Assembly (NCBI RefSeq): GCF_001465595.2
Contig: NZ_CP013481.2
Span: forward strand, 1,736,001-1,800,000
Length of the DNA stretch: 64,000 nt
Reading direction: 5' to 3'
Source of the DNA: Pandoraea apista
Lineage (GTDB): Bacteria; Pseudomonadota; Gammaproteobacteria; Burkholderiales; Burkholderiaceae
Part shown: positions 46,852 to 54,290 of the stretch, piece after piece
How the letters are laid out: each line of letters opens with the position of its first letter
How positions within the stretch are numbered: the first letter of the stretch is position 1
The notes under the pieces: generated by a model
Told to the model about the DNA's origin: nothing
Database searches by the model: none
Seen by the model: the letters and a program-made list of their open reading frames with translations, nothing else
Position numbers and translations under genes: made by a program

Positions 46852-46875
46852 GAAAACGTTTTCGTAAACGTTTAC
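46852..46875. promoter_or_regulatory. Two adjacent LacI-type operator palindromes
   Basis: GAAAACGTTTTC (46852-46863) and GTAAACGTTTAC (46864-46875) are perfect 12-bp palindromes in direct contact. Both have the central CG expected for LacI/PurR-family sites. They lie 57 bases upstream of the LacI-family start codon, so autoregulation and control of the downstream ABC genes are likely. Confidence 0.85.
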
Positions 46876-46932
46876 ATTTGCGTAAAATCCGTCAACTTCA
46901 AGTTTCGACGGCACGATAACAAGGAGAAAGGC

Positions 46933-47979
46933 GTGGCAGACATCAGGGACGTGGCGCAGCGCGCGGGGTGTTCGATTGCGACGGTGTCGCGCGCGCTCAA
47001 TTCGCCGCAGTTGGTGCGTCCCGAGACGCTTGCCCGGGTGCAGGCGGCCGCTGCCGAGCTGAAATTTCGCCCCAACGCGTTGGGCCGCCAGTTGCGCGGC
47101 GAGCGCACGGGGCTGATCGGCGTGATGCTGCCGACGCTGGGCAATCCGGTGTTTGCCGATTGTCTGGAGGGGATCGAAGCCGCCATCGACGGCACCGGCC
47201 GCCGACTGCTGCTCGTGACCACGCAGTACGACCCGGAGCGCGAGCGCAATGCCATCGAAACCTTGCTGCAACAGCGAGTGGATGGCCTGCTGCTGACGTT
47301 GGCCGACGCCGAGCACAGCGTGCTCATCGACGATCTCGCGGCCGAGGGCGTGGCGTGTCAGTTGGTCTATAACGATGCCCCGCACCGACCATGCGTGTCC
47401 GTGGACAACCGGGCCGCGGCGGCGCAGGGCGTGGCCATGCTGATCGAGGCGGGCCATCGCGACATCGTCATGGTGACCGGGGCGCTGCATGCGTCCGACC
47501 GCGCCAAGCGACGCTATCTCGGCTATGGCGACGCCATGCAAGCCGCCGGCCTGACGCCGTTGCCGGCCTTCGAAATCGATTTCAACAGTGGGGCACGCGG
47601 TGAACGGGTGCGCGAATGGCTGGCGCAGCGCGAGCGCGACGGCGCGCGCCCCACGGCCCTGTTCTGCTCCAACGATCTGCTGGCGCTCGGCGTGATGCGT
47701 GCCTTGCGCGAGGCCGGCTTGCGCGTGCCCGACGATATATCGGTGCTCGGCTTCGACGGCCTGGCCGTGGGCGAACTGCTCTCGCCCACGCTTGCCACGG
47801 TGGTGCAGCCGAGCGTGGAGATTGGCCGCCATGCCGCGCAGCGGCTGCTCGCACAAATTGATGGACGCACCGGTACGGCAACGGGCTCGCCCGATGCATC
47901 GCTGGGGCAGGCACTGATCCTGCCGCACGAGATTCGTCGCGGCGGCACGGTGGCGGCGCCACCGCACAAGCCACGCTGA
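46933..47979 (+). CDS. LacI family transcriptional regulator
   Basis: This 348-residue regulator has the LacI HTH and hinge (MADIRDVAQRAGCSIATVSRALNSPQLV, then FRPNALGRQLRGERTGLIGVM) and a periplasmic-binding-like sensor domain with GHRDIVMVTG. The GTG start at 46933 has AAGGAG 6 bases upstream. It leads an apparently single-direction operon with a binding protein, two permeases, an ATPase and a phosphodiesterase. The effector is probably the transported compound or its product. Confidence 0.93.
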   Translation: MADIRDVAQRAGCSIATVSRALNSPQLVRPETLARVQAAAAELKFRPNALGRQLRGERTGLIGVMLPTLGNPVFADCLEGIEAAIDGTGRRLLLVTTQYDPERERNAIETLLQQRVDGLLLTLADAEHSVLIDDLAAEGVACQLVYNDAPHRPCVSVDNRAAAAQGVAMLIEAGHRDIVMVTGALHASDRAKRRYLGYGDAMQAAGLTPLPAFEIDFNSGARGERVREWLAQRERDGARPTALFCSNDLLALGVMRALREAGLRVPDDISVLGFDGLAVGELLSPTLATVVQPSVEIGRHAAQRLLAQIDGRTGTATGSPDASLGQALILPHEIRRGGTVAAPPHKPR

Positions 47980-48090
47980 GGCGGTCTCGCAATCTGGTGA
48001 ACAGGCTGAACCGATTTGAAGGAAAGGCAGTAGCAAGGAAAGTGGCTGACGACTGGCTCCGACAAAGAGAGTGCAGCGCCGGCCGAGGCA

Positions 48091-48111
48091 ATCAGGCATC
48101 AGGCATCAGGC
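48091..48111 (+). repeat. Three perfect tandem ATCAGGC units
   Basis: A 7-bp unit repeated three times in the gap between the LacI-type gene and the binding-protein gene, 69 bases before the latter's start. Likely a simple slippage product; no function is evident. Confidence 0.6.
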
Positions 48112-48179
48112 CGCGAGGCCCGCACTTATCCGGTAGCACTTCGTGCCGCCAATGCTCAGACATTCAGGAGCCCACAGAA

Positions 48180-49193
48180 ATGAAGCTTTGGATCACCCGC
48201 GCTGCTCGCACGCTGGCGCTTTTCACCTTGCTCGGCGCTGGCGCCGCGCATGCCCAGCAGACTGCCATCTGCTACAACTGCCCGCCGGAATGGGCGGACT
48301 GGGCCGGTCAGGTCAAGGCCATTGCGCAAGACACCGGCATTCGCGTGCCGCTCGATAACAAGAACTCCGGCCAGGCTGTCGCGCAATTGATCGCGGAACA
48401 GAAGGCGCCGGTGGCCGACATTGTGTACCTTGGTATTACGTCGGCCATCGAGGCGTCGAAGAAGGGCCTGCTCGCCCCGTACAAGCCAGCCAACTGGGAT
48501 CAGGTGCCGGCCAGCATGAAGGATCCGAACGGCATGTGGACCACGATCCACTCGGGCACGGTGGGCTTCTTCGTGAATCGCGACGCGCTGGAAGGCAAGC
48601 CGGTGCCGCGTTCGTGGGCCGACCTGCTCAAGCCGGAATACCGTGGCATGGTGGGGTATCTGGATCCGAGCAGCGCGTTCGCCGGCTACGCCGCTGCGAT
48701 TGCGGCCAATCAGGCGCTCGGCGGTTCGATGGACAACTTCGGTCCGGCCATCAGCTTCTTCCAGAAGCTCAAGGCCAATGCGCCGATCGTACCGAAGCAG
48801 ACGGCATATGCTCGCGTGCTCTCGGGTGAGATCCCCATCCTGATCGACTTCGACTTCAACGCGTACCGCGCCATCTACAAAGACCGGGCCAACGTGCAGT
48901 TCGTGATCCCGATGGAAGGCTCCGTGTCGCTGCCGTACGTGATCGCGCTCGTGAAGAATGCCCCCCACGCCGAGAACGGCAAGAAGGTCATCGACTACAC
49001 GCTGTCCGACAAGGGCCAGGCGCATTGGGCGCAAGCTTTCCTGCGTCCGGTGCGAGCCAGCACGATGCCGGCGGATGTGGCCGCCAAGTTCCTGCCTGCC
49101 ACCGACTATGCACGCGTGAAGCCGGTCGATTTGCAGAAGCTCGCCGCGCAGCAGGACGCGTTCGGTCAGCAGTATCTGAAGAGCGTGCGCTAA
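48180..49193 (+). CDS. ABC transporter substrate-binding protein
   Basis: This 337-residue periplasmic protein has a signal peptide ending near AHA-QQTAICYNC. It belongs to the family-1/PotD-Fbp-like binding proteins (GYLDPSSAFAGYAAAIA, LIDFDFNAYRAIYK). Related systems import iron, polyamines, 2-aminoethylphosphonate or glycerophosphodiesters. The downstream GpdQ-like phosphodiesterase argues for an organophosphate ligand. AGGAG lies about 10 bases before the ATG. Confidence 0.85.
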   Translation: MKLWITRAARTLALFTLLGAGAAHAQQTAICYNCPPEWADWAGQVKAIAQDTGIRVPLDNKNSGQAVAQLIAEQKAPVADIVYLGITSAIEASKKGLLAPYKPANWDQVPASMKDPNGMWTTIHSGTVGFFVNRDALEGKPVPRSWADLLKPEYRGMVGYLDPSSAFAGYAAAIAANQALGGSMDNFGPAISFFQKLKANAPIVPKQTAYARVLSGEIPILIDFDFNAYRAIYKDRANVQFVIPMEGSVSLPYVIALVKNAPHAENGKKVIDYTLSDKGQAHWAQAFLRPVRASTMPADVAAKFLPATDYARVKPVDLQKLAAQQDAFGQQYLKSVR

Positions 49194-49233
49194 GCACGGT
49201 AATGTCCAACGAGGAAGAGGAGCAAAGCAAGCG

Positions 49234-50058
49234 ATGCGTGACCTGACCCTGCCGCGCGGCTGGCGCGTGGCACTTCTGCTACCGGCGCTGGCGGTCTTTC
49301 TGGCGTTCTGGCTATTGCCGATGGCCGCGCTTGTGCAAGTGAGCGGCGACGGTCACGCGTTCGAGACCTATCGCGCCATTCTCACCAATGCACGTTATCT
49401 CGATAGCCTGTGGCAGACCGTCGTGCTCTCGGCGCTGGTCACCCTTGCCACCCTGGCGTTGTCGCTTGTGGCGGGCCTCTTCCTCACCCGTCACGACTTT
49501 CCGGGTAAATCGATCCTCGTGTCGATGCTCACCCTGCCGCTGGCGTTCCCCGGCGTGGTGGTCGGTTTCATGGTCATCATGCTCGCCGGGCGTCAGGGGC
49601 TGATCGGCGACCTGTCGACCAAGCTCATCGGGCACAAGCTCGTGTTCGCGTATTCGCTCGCGGGCCTGTTCCTCGGTTACCTGTACTTCTCGATTCCCCG
49701 TGTGATTCTTGCGGTGATGGCGGCTGCGGAATCGCTCGATCATTCACTCACGGAAGCGGCCGCGTCGCTCGGTGCGGGGCCGTTCGCCATTGCCCGCGAC
49801 GTGACGTTGCCCGCGCTGGCGCCCGCGTTGATTGCTTCCGGCGCGATGTGTTTCGCGACCTCGGTGGGGGCGTTCGGCACGGCCTTCACGCTGGCCACCG
49901 ACATCGACGTGCTGCCGATGACCATCTACACCGAGTTCACGCTCAACGCCAATGTGGCGACGGCGGCGGCGCTCTCGGTGATCCTCGGCATCGTGACGTG
50001 GGCGGTGCTCATGCTCGCCCGCAATTTCACGGGGCAGGGCGTCGCCGCCGGAGGTTGA
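49234..50058 (+). CDS. ABC transporter permease
   Basis: This 274-residue inner-membrane permease has six hydrophobic segments, from ALLLPALAVFLAFWLLPMAAL to ALSVILGIVTWAVLMLA. The coupling loop is EAAASLGAGPFAIARDVTLPALAPAL, the EAA motif. AGAGGAG precedes the ATG. It pairs with the next permease, whose start lies 5 bases after its stop. Confidence 0.9.
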   Translation: MRDLTLPRGWRVALLLPALAVFLAFWLLPMAALVQVSGDGHAFETYRAILTNARYLDSLWQTVVLSALVTLATLALSLVAGLFLTRHDFPGKSILVSMLTLPLAFPGVVVGFMVIMLAGRQGLIGDLSTKLIGHKLVFAYSLAGLFLGYLYFSIPRVILAVMAAAESLDHSLTEAAASLGAGPFAIARDVTLPALAPALIASGAMCFATSVGAFGTAFTLATDIDVLPMTIYTEFTLNANVATAAALSVILGIVTWAVLMLARNFTGQGVAAGG

Positions 50059-50063
50059 TTCGC

Positions 50064-50867
50064 ATGCTCAAGAAAACCCTTTTCACGCTGCAACTGCTGC
50101 TCACACTGCTGATGTGCGCGTTTTTGCTGATTCCCGTGGGCATGTCGATTCTCGCGGGACTGTCGGTGAATTACTTCCGGGGTCCGTCGGCCGGCCTCAC
50201 TTTCAAGTGGGTGATTCAGGTCTGGCAGGACTACCACGACGCCATTCTGAATTCGCTGTATGTCGGCGGCGCCACGCTGGTGTTAGTCACGCTGCTCGGC
50301 GTGCCGGCCGGCTACGTGCTCGCGCGCTGGCAGAGCCGCTTTGCCCGTTGGATCGAAGAGCTGCTGACGTTGCCTATCGCGCTGCCGGGGCTGGCCAGTG
50401 CGCTCGCGCTGATCAGCGTGTACGGCGGCATGCGCGGCTTTCGCGAGAGTCTGGCGTTCATCGTGGTCGGGCATGTGATCTTCACCTTGCCTTTCATGGT
50501 GCGTGCCGTTGCGGCCGCGTGCGCCGACTCGCGCATCAAGCTGATGGAAGAGGGCGCGGCGAGTCTCGGTGCAAGCTTTCTGCGGCGCTTCACGACCGTA
50601 GTGCTGCCCAACATTCGCAGCGAAATCGTGGCGGCCGCGCTCATTGTGGTCACGCTCTCGCTCGGCGAATTCAACCTCACGTGGATGCTGCATACGCCCG
50701 ACACCAAGACCCTGCCCGTGGGGCTGGCGGACGCCTACGCGTCGCTGCGTCTGGAGATCGGCAGCGCGTACACGGCGGTGTTTTTCGTGTTGATCGTGCC
50801 GTTGCTCATCGTTATGCAGATGACAGCGCAGCGGGCGAAGGTGCGCAATGCCAAAGGCCGTACCTGA
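50064..50867 (+). CDS. ABC transporter permease
   Basis: This 267-residue permease has about six transmembrane segments and an EAA loop, MEEGAASLGASFLRRFTTVVLP. It forms the second half of the membrane channel with the preceding permease. The start at 50064 has GGAGG 9 bases upstream, inside the preceding gene. The layout matches PhnU/PhnV- or PotB/PotC-type importers. Confidence 0.9.
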   Translation: MLKKTLFTLQLLLTLLMCAFLLIPVGMSILAGLSVNYFRGPSAGLTFKWVIQVWQDYHDAILNSLYVGGATLVLVTLLGVPAGYVLARWQSRFARWIEELLTLPIALPGLASALALISVYGGMRGFRESLAFIVVGHVIFTLPFMVRAVAAACADSRIKLMEEGAASLGASFLRRFTTVVLPNIRSEIVAAALIVVTLSLGEFNLTWMLHTPDTKTLPVGLADAYASLRLEIGSAYTAVFFVLIVPLLIVMQMTAQRAKVRNAKGRT

Positions 50868-50912
50868 TCAAGTGGCTGCATTGCACGCCTACCGAATGCC
50901 AAGGATATGACG

Positions 50913-51956
50913 ATGAAACTGACTTCCATCCCGATTCATCTCGAACGCTGTGCCAAGACGTTTCACGGCAACACCGTGTTGCAGCCGCTCGATCTGACGA
51001 TCGGGGCCGGTGAAACGCTGGTGCTGCTCGGCCCGTCGGGCTGTGGCAAGACCACAACCCTGCGCATGATCGCCGGCCTGGAGCGCCCTGATGCAGGCGG
51101 GCGGGTGCGCTTCGGCGACGAAGACGTTACGCGCCTGCCGATCGAGAAGCGTCGCGTGGGCATGGTGTTCCAGAACTACGCCCTGTTCCCGAACTTCACC
51201 GTGCGGGGCAATGTCGCCTACGGACTGAAGCTGCGCGGCCTGCCATCGGCACAGATCGACAAGCGTGTGAACGAACTGCTTGATCTCGTGCATCTCACGC
51301 CTTTCGCCGATCGTGCCATCGCGCAACTCTCGGGCGGGCAGAAACAGCGCGTGGCTTTGGCGCGCGCGCTCGCCCCCGAGCCGCGCGTGCTGTTGCTCGA
51401 CGAGCCGCTCACCGCGCTCGACGCGAAGCTGCGCGAGACGGTGCGCGCGGATATGGATCGTTTGCTGCGCGGGCTTGGCGTGACGACGGTGTATGTCACA
51501 CACGATCAGGACGAGGCAATGGCGCTGGGCGACCGCATTGTGGTGATGAGCGCCGGGCGTATCGAGCAGATCGGTGCGCCGCGCGATATCTACTACCAGC
51601 CGGCGTCGCGCCATGTGGCGAACTTCGTCGGCACGCTCAATCGTCTGGCGGGGGTGTGGCGCGACGGCCATTTCCATTTGGAGGGCGGTCGCGTTGCCTG
51701 CCCGGAGGTGCGTGCCGACGTGCAAGAGCTGTACTTCCGCCCGGAAGATGCCATCGTGGTACCCGCCGGTGACGCGCCGATCGTCGGCCGTGTCGACGAA
51801 GTGCAGTTTCTCGGCGACCGCACGCGCCTGACGTTGAGCGGCGTGTCTGCCGCCGGCCCGGTGCTGGTCGAAGTTTCCAGCCGTCGCGAGTGTCGCGTCG
51901 GCGATCGGGTGGGCCTGTCGCTGCCCGCCGCCCATGTCTTTTCGCTTCACGGATAA
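50913..51956 (+). CDS. ABC transporter ATP-binding protein (PotA/UgpC/PhnT-like)
   Basis: This 347-residue ATPase has Walker A GPSGCGKTT, Q-loop VFQNYALFP, signature LSGGQKQRV, and Walker B VLLLDEPLTALD. A C-terminal TOBE-like domain (about residues 260-347) binds the regulatory or substrate signal. Two near starts exist; ATG 50913 has AAGGA 7 bases upstream and is preferred over 50907. The phosphodiesterase gene begins 7 bases after its stop. Confidence 0.92.
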   Translation: MKLTSIPIHLERCAKTFHGNTVLQPLDLTIGAGETLVLLGPSGCGKTTTLRMIAGLERPDAGGRVRFGDEDVTRLPIEKRRVGMVFQNYALFPNFTVRGNVAYGLKLRGLPSAQIDKRVNELLDLVHLTPFADRAIAQLSGGQKQRVALARALAPEPRVLLLDEPLTALDAKLRETVRADMDRLLRGLGVTTVYVTHDQDEAMALGDRIVVMSAGRIEQIGAPRDIYYQPASRHVANFVGTLNRLAGVWRDGHFHLEGGRVACPEVRADVQELYFRPEDAIVVPAGDAPIVGRVDEVQFLGDRTRLTLSGVSAAGPVLVEVSSRRECRVGDRVGLSLPAAHVFSLHG

Positions 51957-51963
51957 TCCGCTC

Positions 51964-52791
51964 ATGCTGTTCGCGCAAATCAGCGACCTTCACATCAAAC
52001 GGCCCGGCAAGCTGGCCTATCGGCGTGTGGATACCGCCGCCTATCTCGAGCGCTGCGTGGCGCGCCTGAATTCACTGGTGCCGCGACCCGACTTCGTGGT
52101 GCTGACGGGCGATCTCGTCGACTTCGGCGCCCGCGAGGAATACGAACACCTGCGCCGCTTGCTCGCGCCATTGCAAATTCCGTACTACCTCGTGATGGGC
52201 AATCACGATGGGCGCGACGCGCTGCGCGAAGTGTTTCCGGAACACACGTATCTCGGCAAGCCCGGCGACTTCGTGCAGTACACGGCAATGTTCGGGCCGC
52301 TGCGACTCGTGGCGCTCGATACGCAGGACCCGCCCAACGGGGGCGGCAGGCTGTGCGACGAGCGTCTCGAGTGGCTCGAGGCGACGCTTGCAAGCGATAC
52401 CGCCACGCCAACCGTTATTGCCATGCACCATCCGCCGTTTGCCTGCGGTATCGAGCACATGGACATTCAGGCGCTCGACGTCCGCGATGCCGCGAAGCTC
52501 GCGGCCATCGTGCGTCGGTTTGAGAATGTCGAGCGAGTGATCTGCGGGCACGTACACCGGCCCATCCATACGCGCTTCGCGGGCACGGTCGCGAGCGTAT
52601 GTCCGTCGCCGGCGCATCAGGTGGCGCTGGATTTGCGTGAGGGCGGACCGTCGGCATGGGTGCTCGATCCGCCGTCGTTCCAACTGCACCGTTTCACGCC
52701 GGAGACGGGCCTCGTCTCGCATCTTGCCTTCGTGGACGATGCGGGGGGCGCACACCCGTTCTACGACGCTTCGGGCGCCTTGATCGACTGA
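51964..52791 (+). CDS. GpdQ/CpdA-like metallophosphodiesterase
   Basis: This 275-residue calcineurin-like phosphoesterase carries the metal-binding motifs D-x-H (ISDLHIK), GDLVDFG, GNHDGRD, MHHPPF and GHVHRP. The length and the sequence around RPDFVVLTGDLVDFGAREEY resemble GpdQ, the glycerophosphodiesterase of Enterobacter. A 3',5'-cyclic-nucleotide phosphodiesterase (CpdA-like) is the main alternative. Its position as the last gene of an ABC importer operon suggests it cleaves the imported compound. Fe/Mn dinuclear chemistry is family knowledge. Confidence 0.88.
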   Translation: MLFAQISDLHIKRPGKLAYRRVDTAAYLERCVARLNSLVPRPDFVVLTGDLVDFGAREEYEHLRRLLAPLQIPYYLVMGNHDGRDALREVFPEHTYLGKPGDFVQYTAMFGPLRLVALDTQDPPNGGGRLCDERLEWLEATLASDTATPTVIAMHHPPFACGIEHMDIQALDVRDAAKLAAIVRRFENVERVICGHVHRPIHTRFAGTVASVCPSPAHQVALDLREGGPSAWVLDPPSFQLHRFTPETGLVSHLAFVDDAGGAHPFYDASGALID

Positions 52792-52834
52792 GGCGTTCGT
52801 GCGGCGGCGCTGTTGCCGCATCGACATCGAGACG

Positions 52835-52866
52835 CGACGAGGCCCCCGATTGGGGGCCTCGTGTCG
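52835..52866. terminator. Bidirectional hairpin between phosphodiesterase and hmp genes
   Basis: GAGGCCCCC pairs with GGGGGCCTC around GATT, extended by CGAC/GTCG after a 2-base bulge. It lies between convergent genes; T-runs are short on either side. Confidence 0.75.
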
Positions 52867-52887
52867 TTTACCCGCGCGGGCGGCAGA

Positions 52888-54090
52888 TCAAAGCAGGTGG
52901 TCGAGCGCGTCCGGGCCGAAGACTTCACGGTGCAGGCGCTCGGCGGGCACACCGGCGTCGCGCAGGGCACGCCATTGGGTCTGCATGAACGGCAAGGGGC
53001 CACACAACAGGTAATCGGCGTCGGCGGGCAGTGTCAGACGCGAAATGTCCATCCGGCCAGCGAACGTGTCGCCAGTGCCTACGCGTTCGGCGCCTGTCGG
53101 CGTTTCGAGGAACGTCGCCACACGCAGGTGCGGCAACTGCGTGGTGGCATGGACCAGATGGCGGCGTAACGCGAAGTGCGAGCCGTCGCGGGCAGCGTGC
53201 GCGAAAAGGATCTCGCGGCGCGACCCCTTGGCGGCCAGTGCGGCGACCATCGACATCATCGGCGTGATGCCGACACCTGCGCTAAGCAGCACGAGCGGGC
53301 GTGTTGCATTGAGCGTGGTCGTGAACTCACCGTAGGGCGGGCTCACGAGAATGCGATCGCCGGCCTTCAGGTTCGCGTGCAGCCAGTTCGAAACCTGACC
53401 GGCGGGCTTGGCATCGGCCGCGTCTTCACGCTTGACCGTAATGCGCCAGTGCGGTGCGCCGGGTGCGTCGGACAAGCTGTATTGACGGCGTTGTTCCAGA
53501 CCGCCGGGCAGCGTGACCGACACGCTCACGTATTGTCCGGGCGCGAATTCACCGGGGGATCCGCCCTCGGGCGTGCGCAGGTAGTACGAGACGATGTGCT
53601 CCGTTTCGCGGTCGACGTCGGCCACAACCAGTTCGCGCAGCGACCCCAGCGGCGCGTGCGTGCGTTCGGACAAACGGGCTTCCGCTGCAATCAGTTCACC
53701 GGCGAGCAGCCAGTACGCTTCGTCCCAGGCGGCGATCAGGTCAGGCGTGGCGGCGTCGCCCAGCACGTCCTGGATGGCGCGCAGGAGATGGCGGCCGACG
53801 ATCGGATAATGCGAGGGCGTGATGCCGACCGAGACGTGCTTGTGCACGATACGCTCGAGTACCGGCCGCAGCGCCGCAGCGTTGTCGATGTTCGCGGCGT
53901 ACGCGAACACGGCTGAAGCGAGCGATTGTTGCTGTGCGCCGCTGGCCTGATTTCCCATATTGAAGAGATTGCGCAACTCAGGATGCGCGTCGAACATGCT
54001 CGCGTAGAAGTGACGCGTGATCGCAAGACCGTGTTCGCGCAGAACAGGCACGCTCGCATCGATGTAGGGGCGGGAAGCGGCGGAAAGCAT
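52888..54090 (-). CDS. hmp: Flavohemoglobin (nitric oxide dioxygenase)
   Basis: This 400-residue cytoplasmic enzyme detoxifies NO to nitrate with O2 and NAD(P)H. The N-terminal globin domain (about 1-137) has the proximal histidine in IVHKHVSVGI (about residue 85). The reductase half contains RQYSLSD for FAD binding, SAGVGITPMMSM and LLCGPLPFMQTQ for NAD(P)H. The length is standard. The ATG has CAGGAG 7 bases upstream. Two NsrR-type palindromes precede it, so NO-induced derepression is expected. Confidence 0.97.
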   Translation of the reverse strand: MLSAASRPYIDASVPVLREHGLAITRHFYASMFDAHPELRNLFNMGNQASGAQQQSLASAVFAYAANIDNAAALRPVLERIVHKHVSVGITPSHYPIVGRHLLRAIQDVLGDAATPDLIAAWDEAYWLLAGELIAAEARLSERTHAPLGSLRELVVADVDRETEHIVSYYLRTPEGGSPGEFAPGQYVSVSVTLPGGLEQRRQYSLSDAPGAPHWRITVKREDAADAKPAGQVSNWLHANLKAGDRILVSPPYGEFTTTLNATRPLVLLSAGVGITPMMSMVAALAAKGSRREILFAHAARDGSHFALRRHLVHATTQLPHLRVATFLETPTGAERVGTGDTFAGRMDISRLTLPADADYLLCGPLPFMQTQWRALRDAGVPAERLHREVFGPDALDHLL

Positions 54091-54110
54091 GGTAAGACTC
54101 CTGAATTCAT

Positions 54111-54133
54111 AAGATGCAAAATAAATGCATCTT
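54111..54133. promoter_or_regulatory. NsrR-like operator, proximal site of hmp
   Basis: AAGATGCA and TGCATCTT form a perfect inverted repeat with a 7-base AT spacer, 20 bases upstream of the hmp ATG. It matches the described NsrR recognition pattern. On the minus strand a TATGAA that could serve as a -10 box begins immediately after it. Confidence 0.85.
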
Positions 54134-54267
54134 TTTGGGCGTGCTTGTGAGGTTCACGAGCACCGCGTGATCCCGGGATGAGGAAATTCGCGGTGCGGCA
54201 TTCGGTTGCCGGTGCCCCAAAGGCTCACATCACAACGACAACTTCAGGGCGCCGGCGAGGTGATTAT

Positions 54268-54290
54268 AAGATGCAAATTAAATGCATATT
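54268..54290. promoter_or_regulatory. NsrR-like operator, distal site of hmp, with -10 box
   Basis: AAGATGCA-N7-TGCATATT is nearly identical to the proximal site (one mismatched arm base). On the minus strand TATAAT begins at its edge (54268 to 54263), so repressor binding would block this promoter. It overlaps the last bases of the ankyrin-like gene. Confidence 0.8.
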
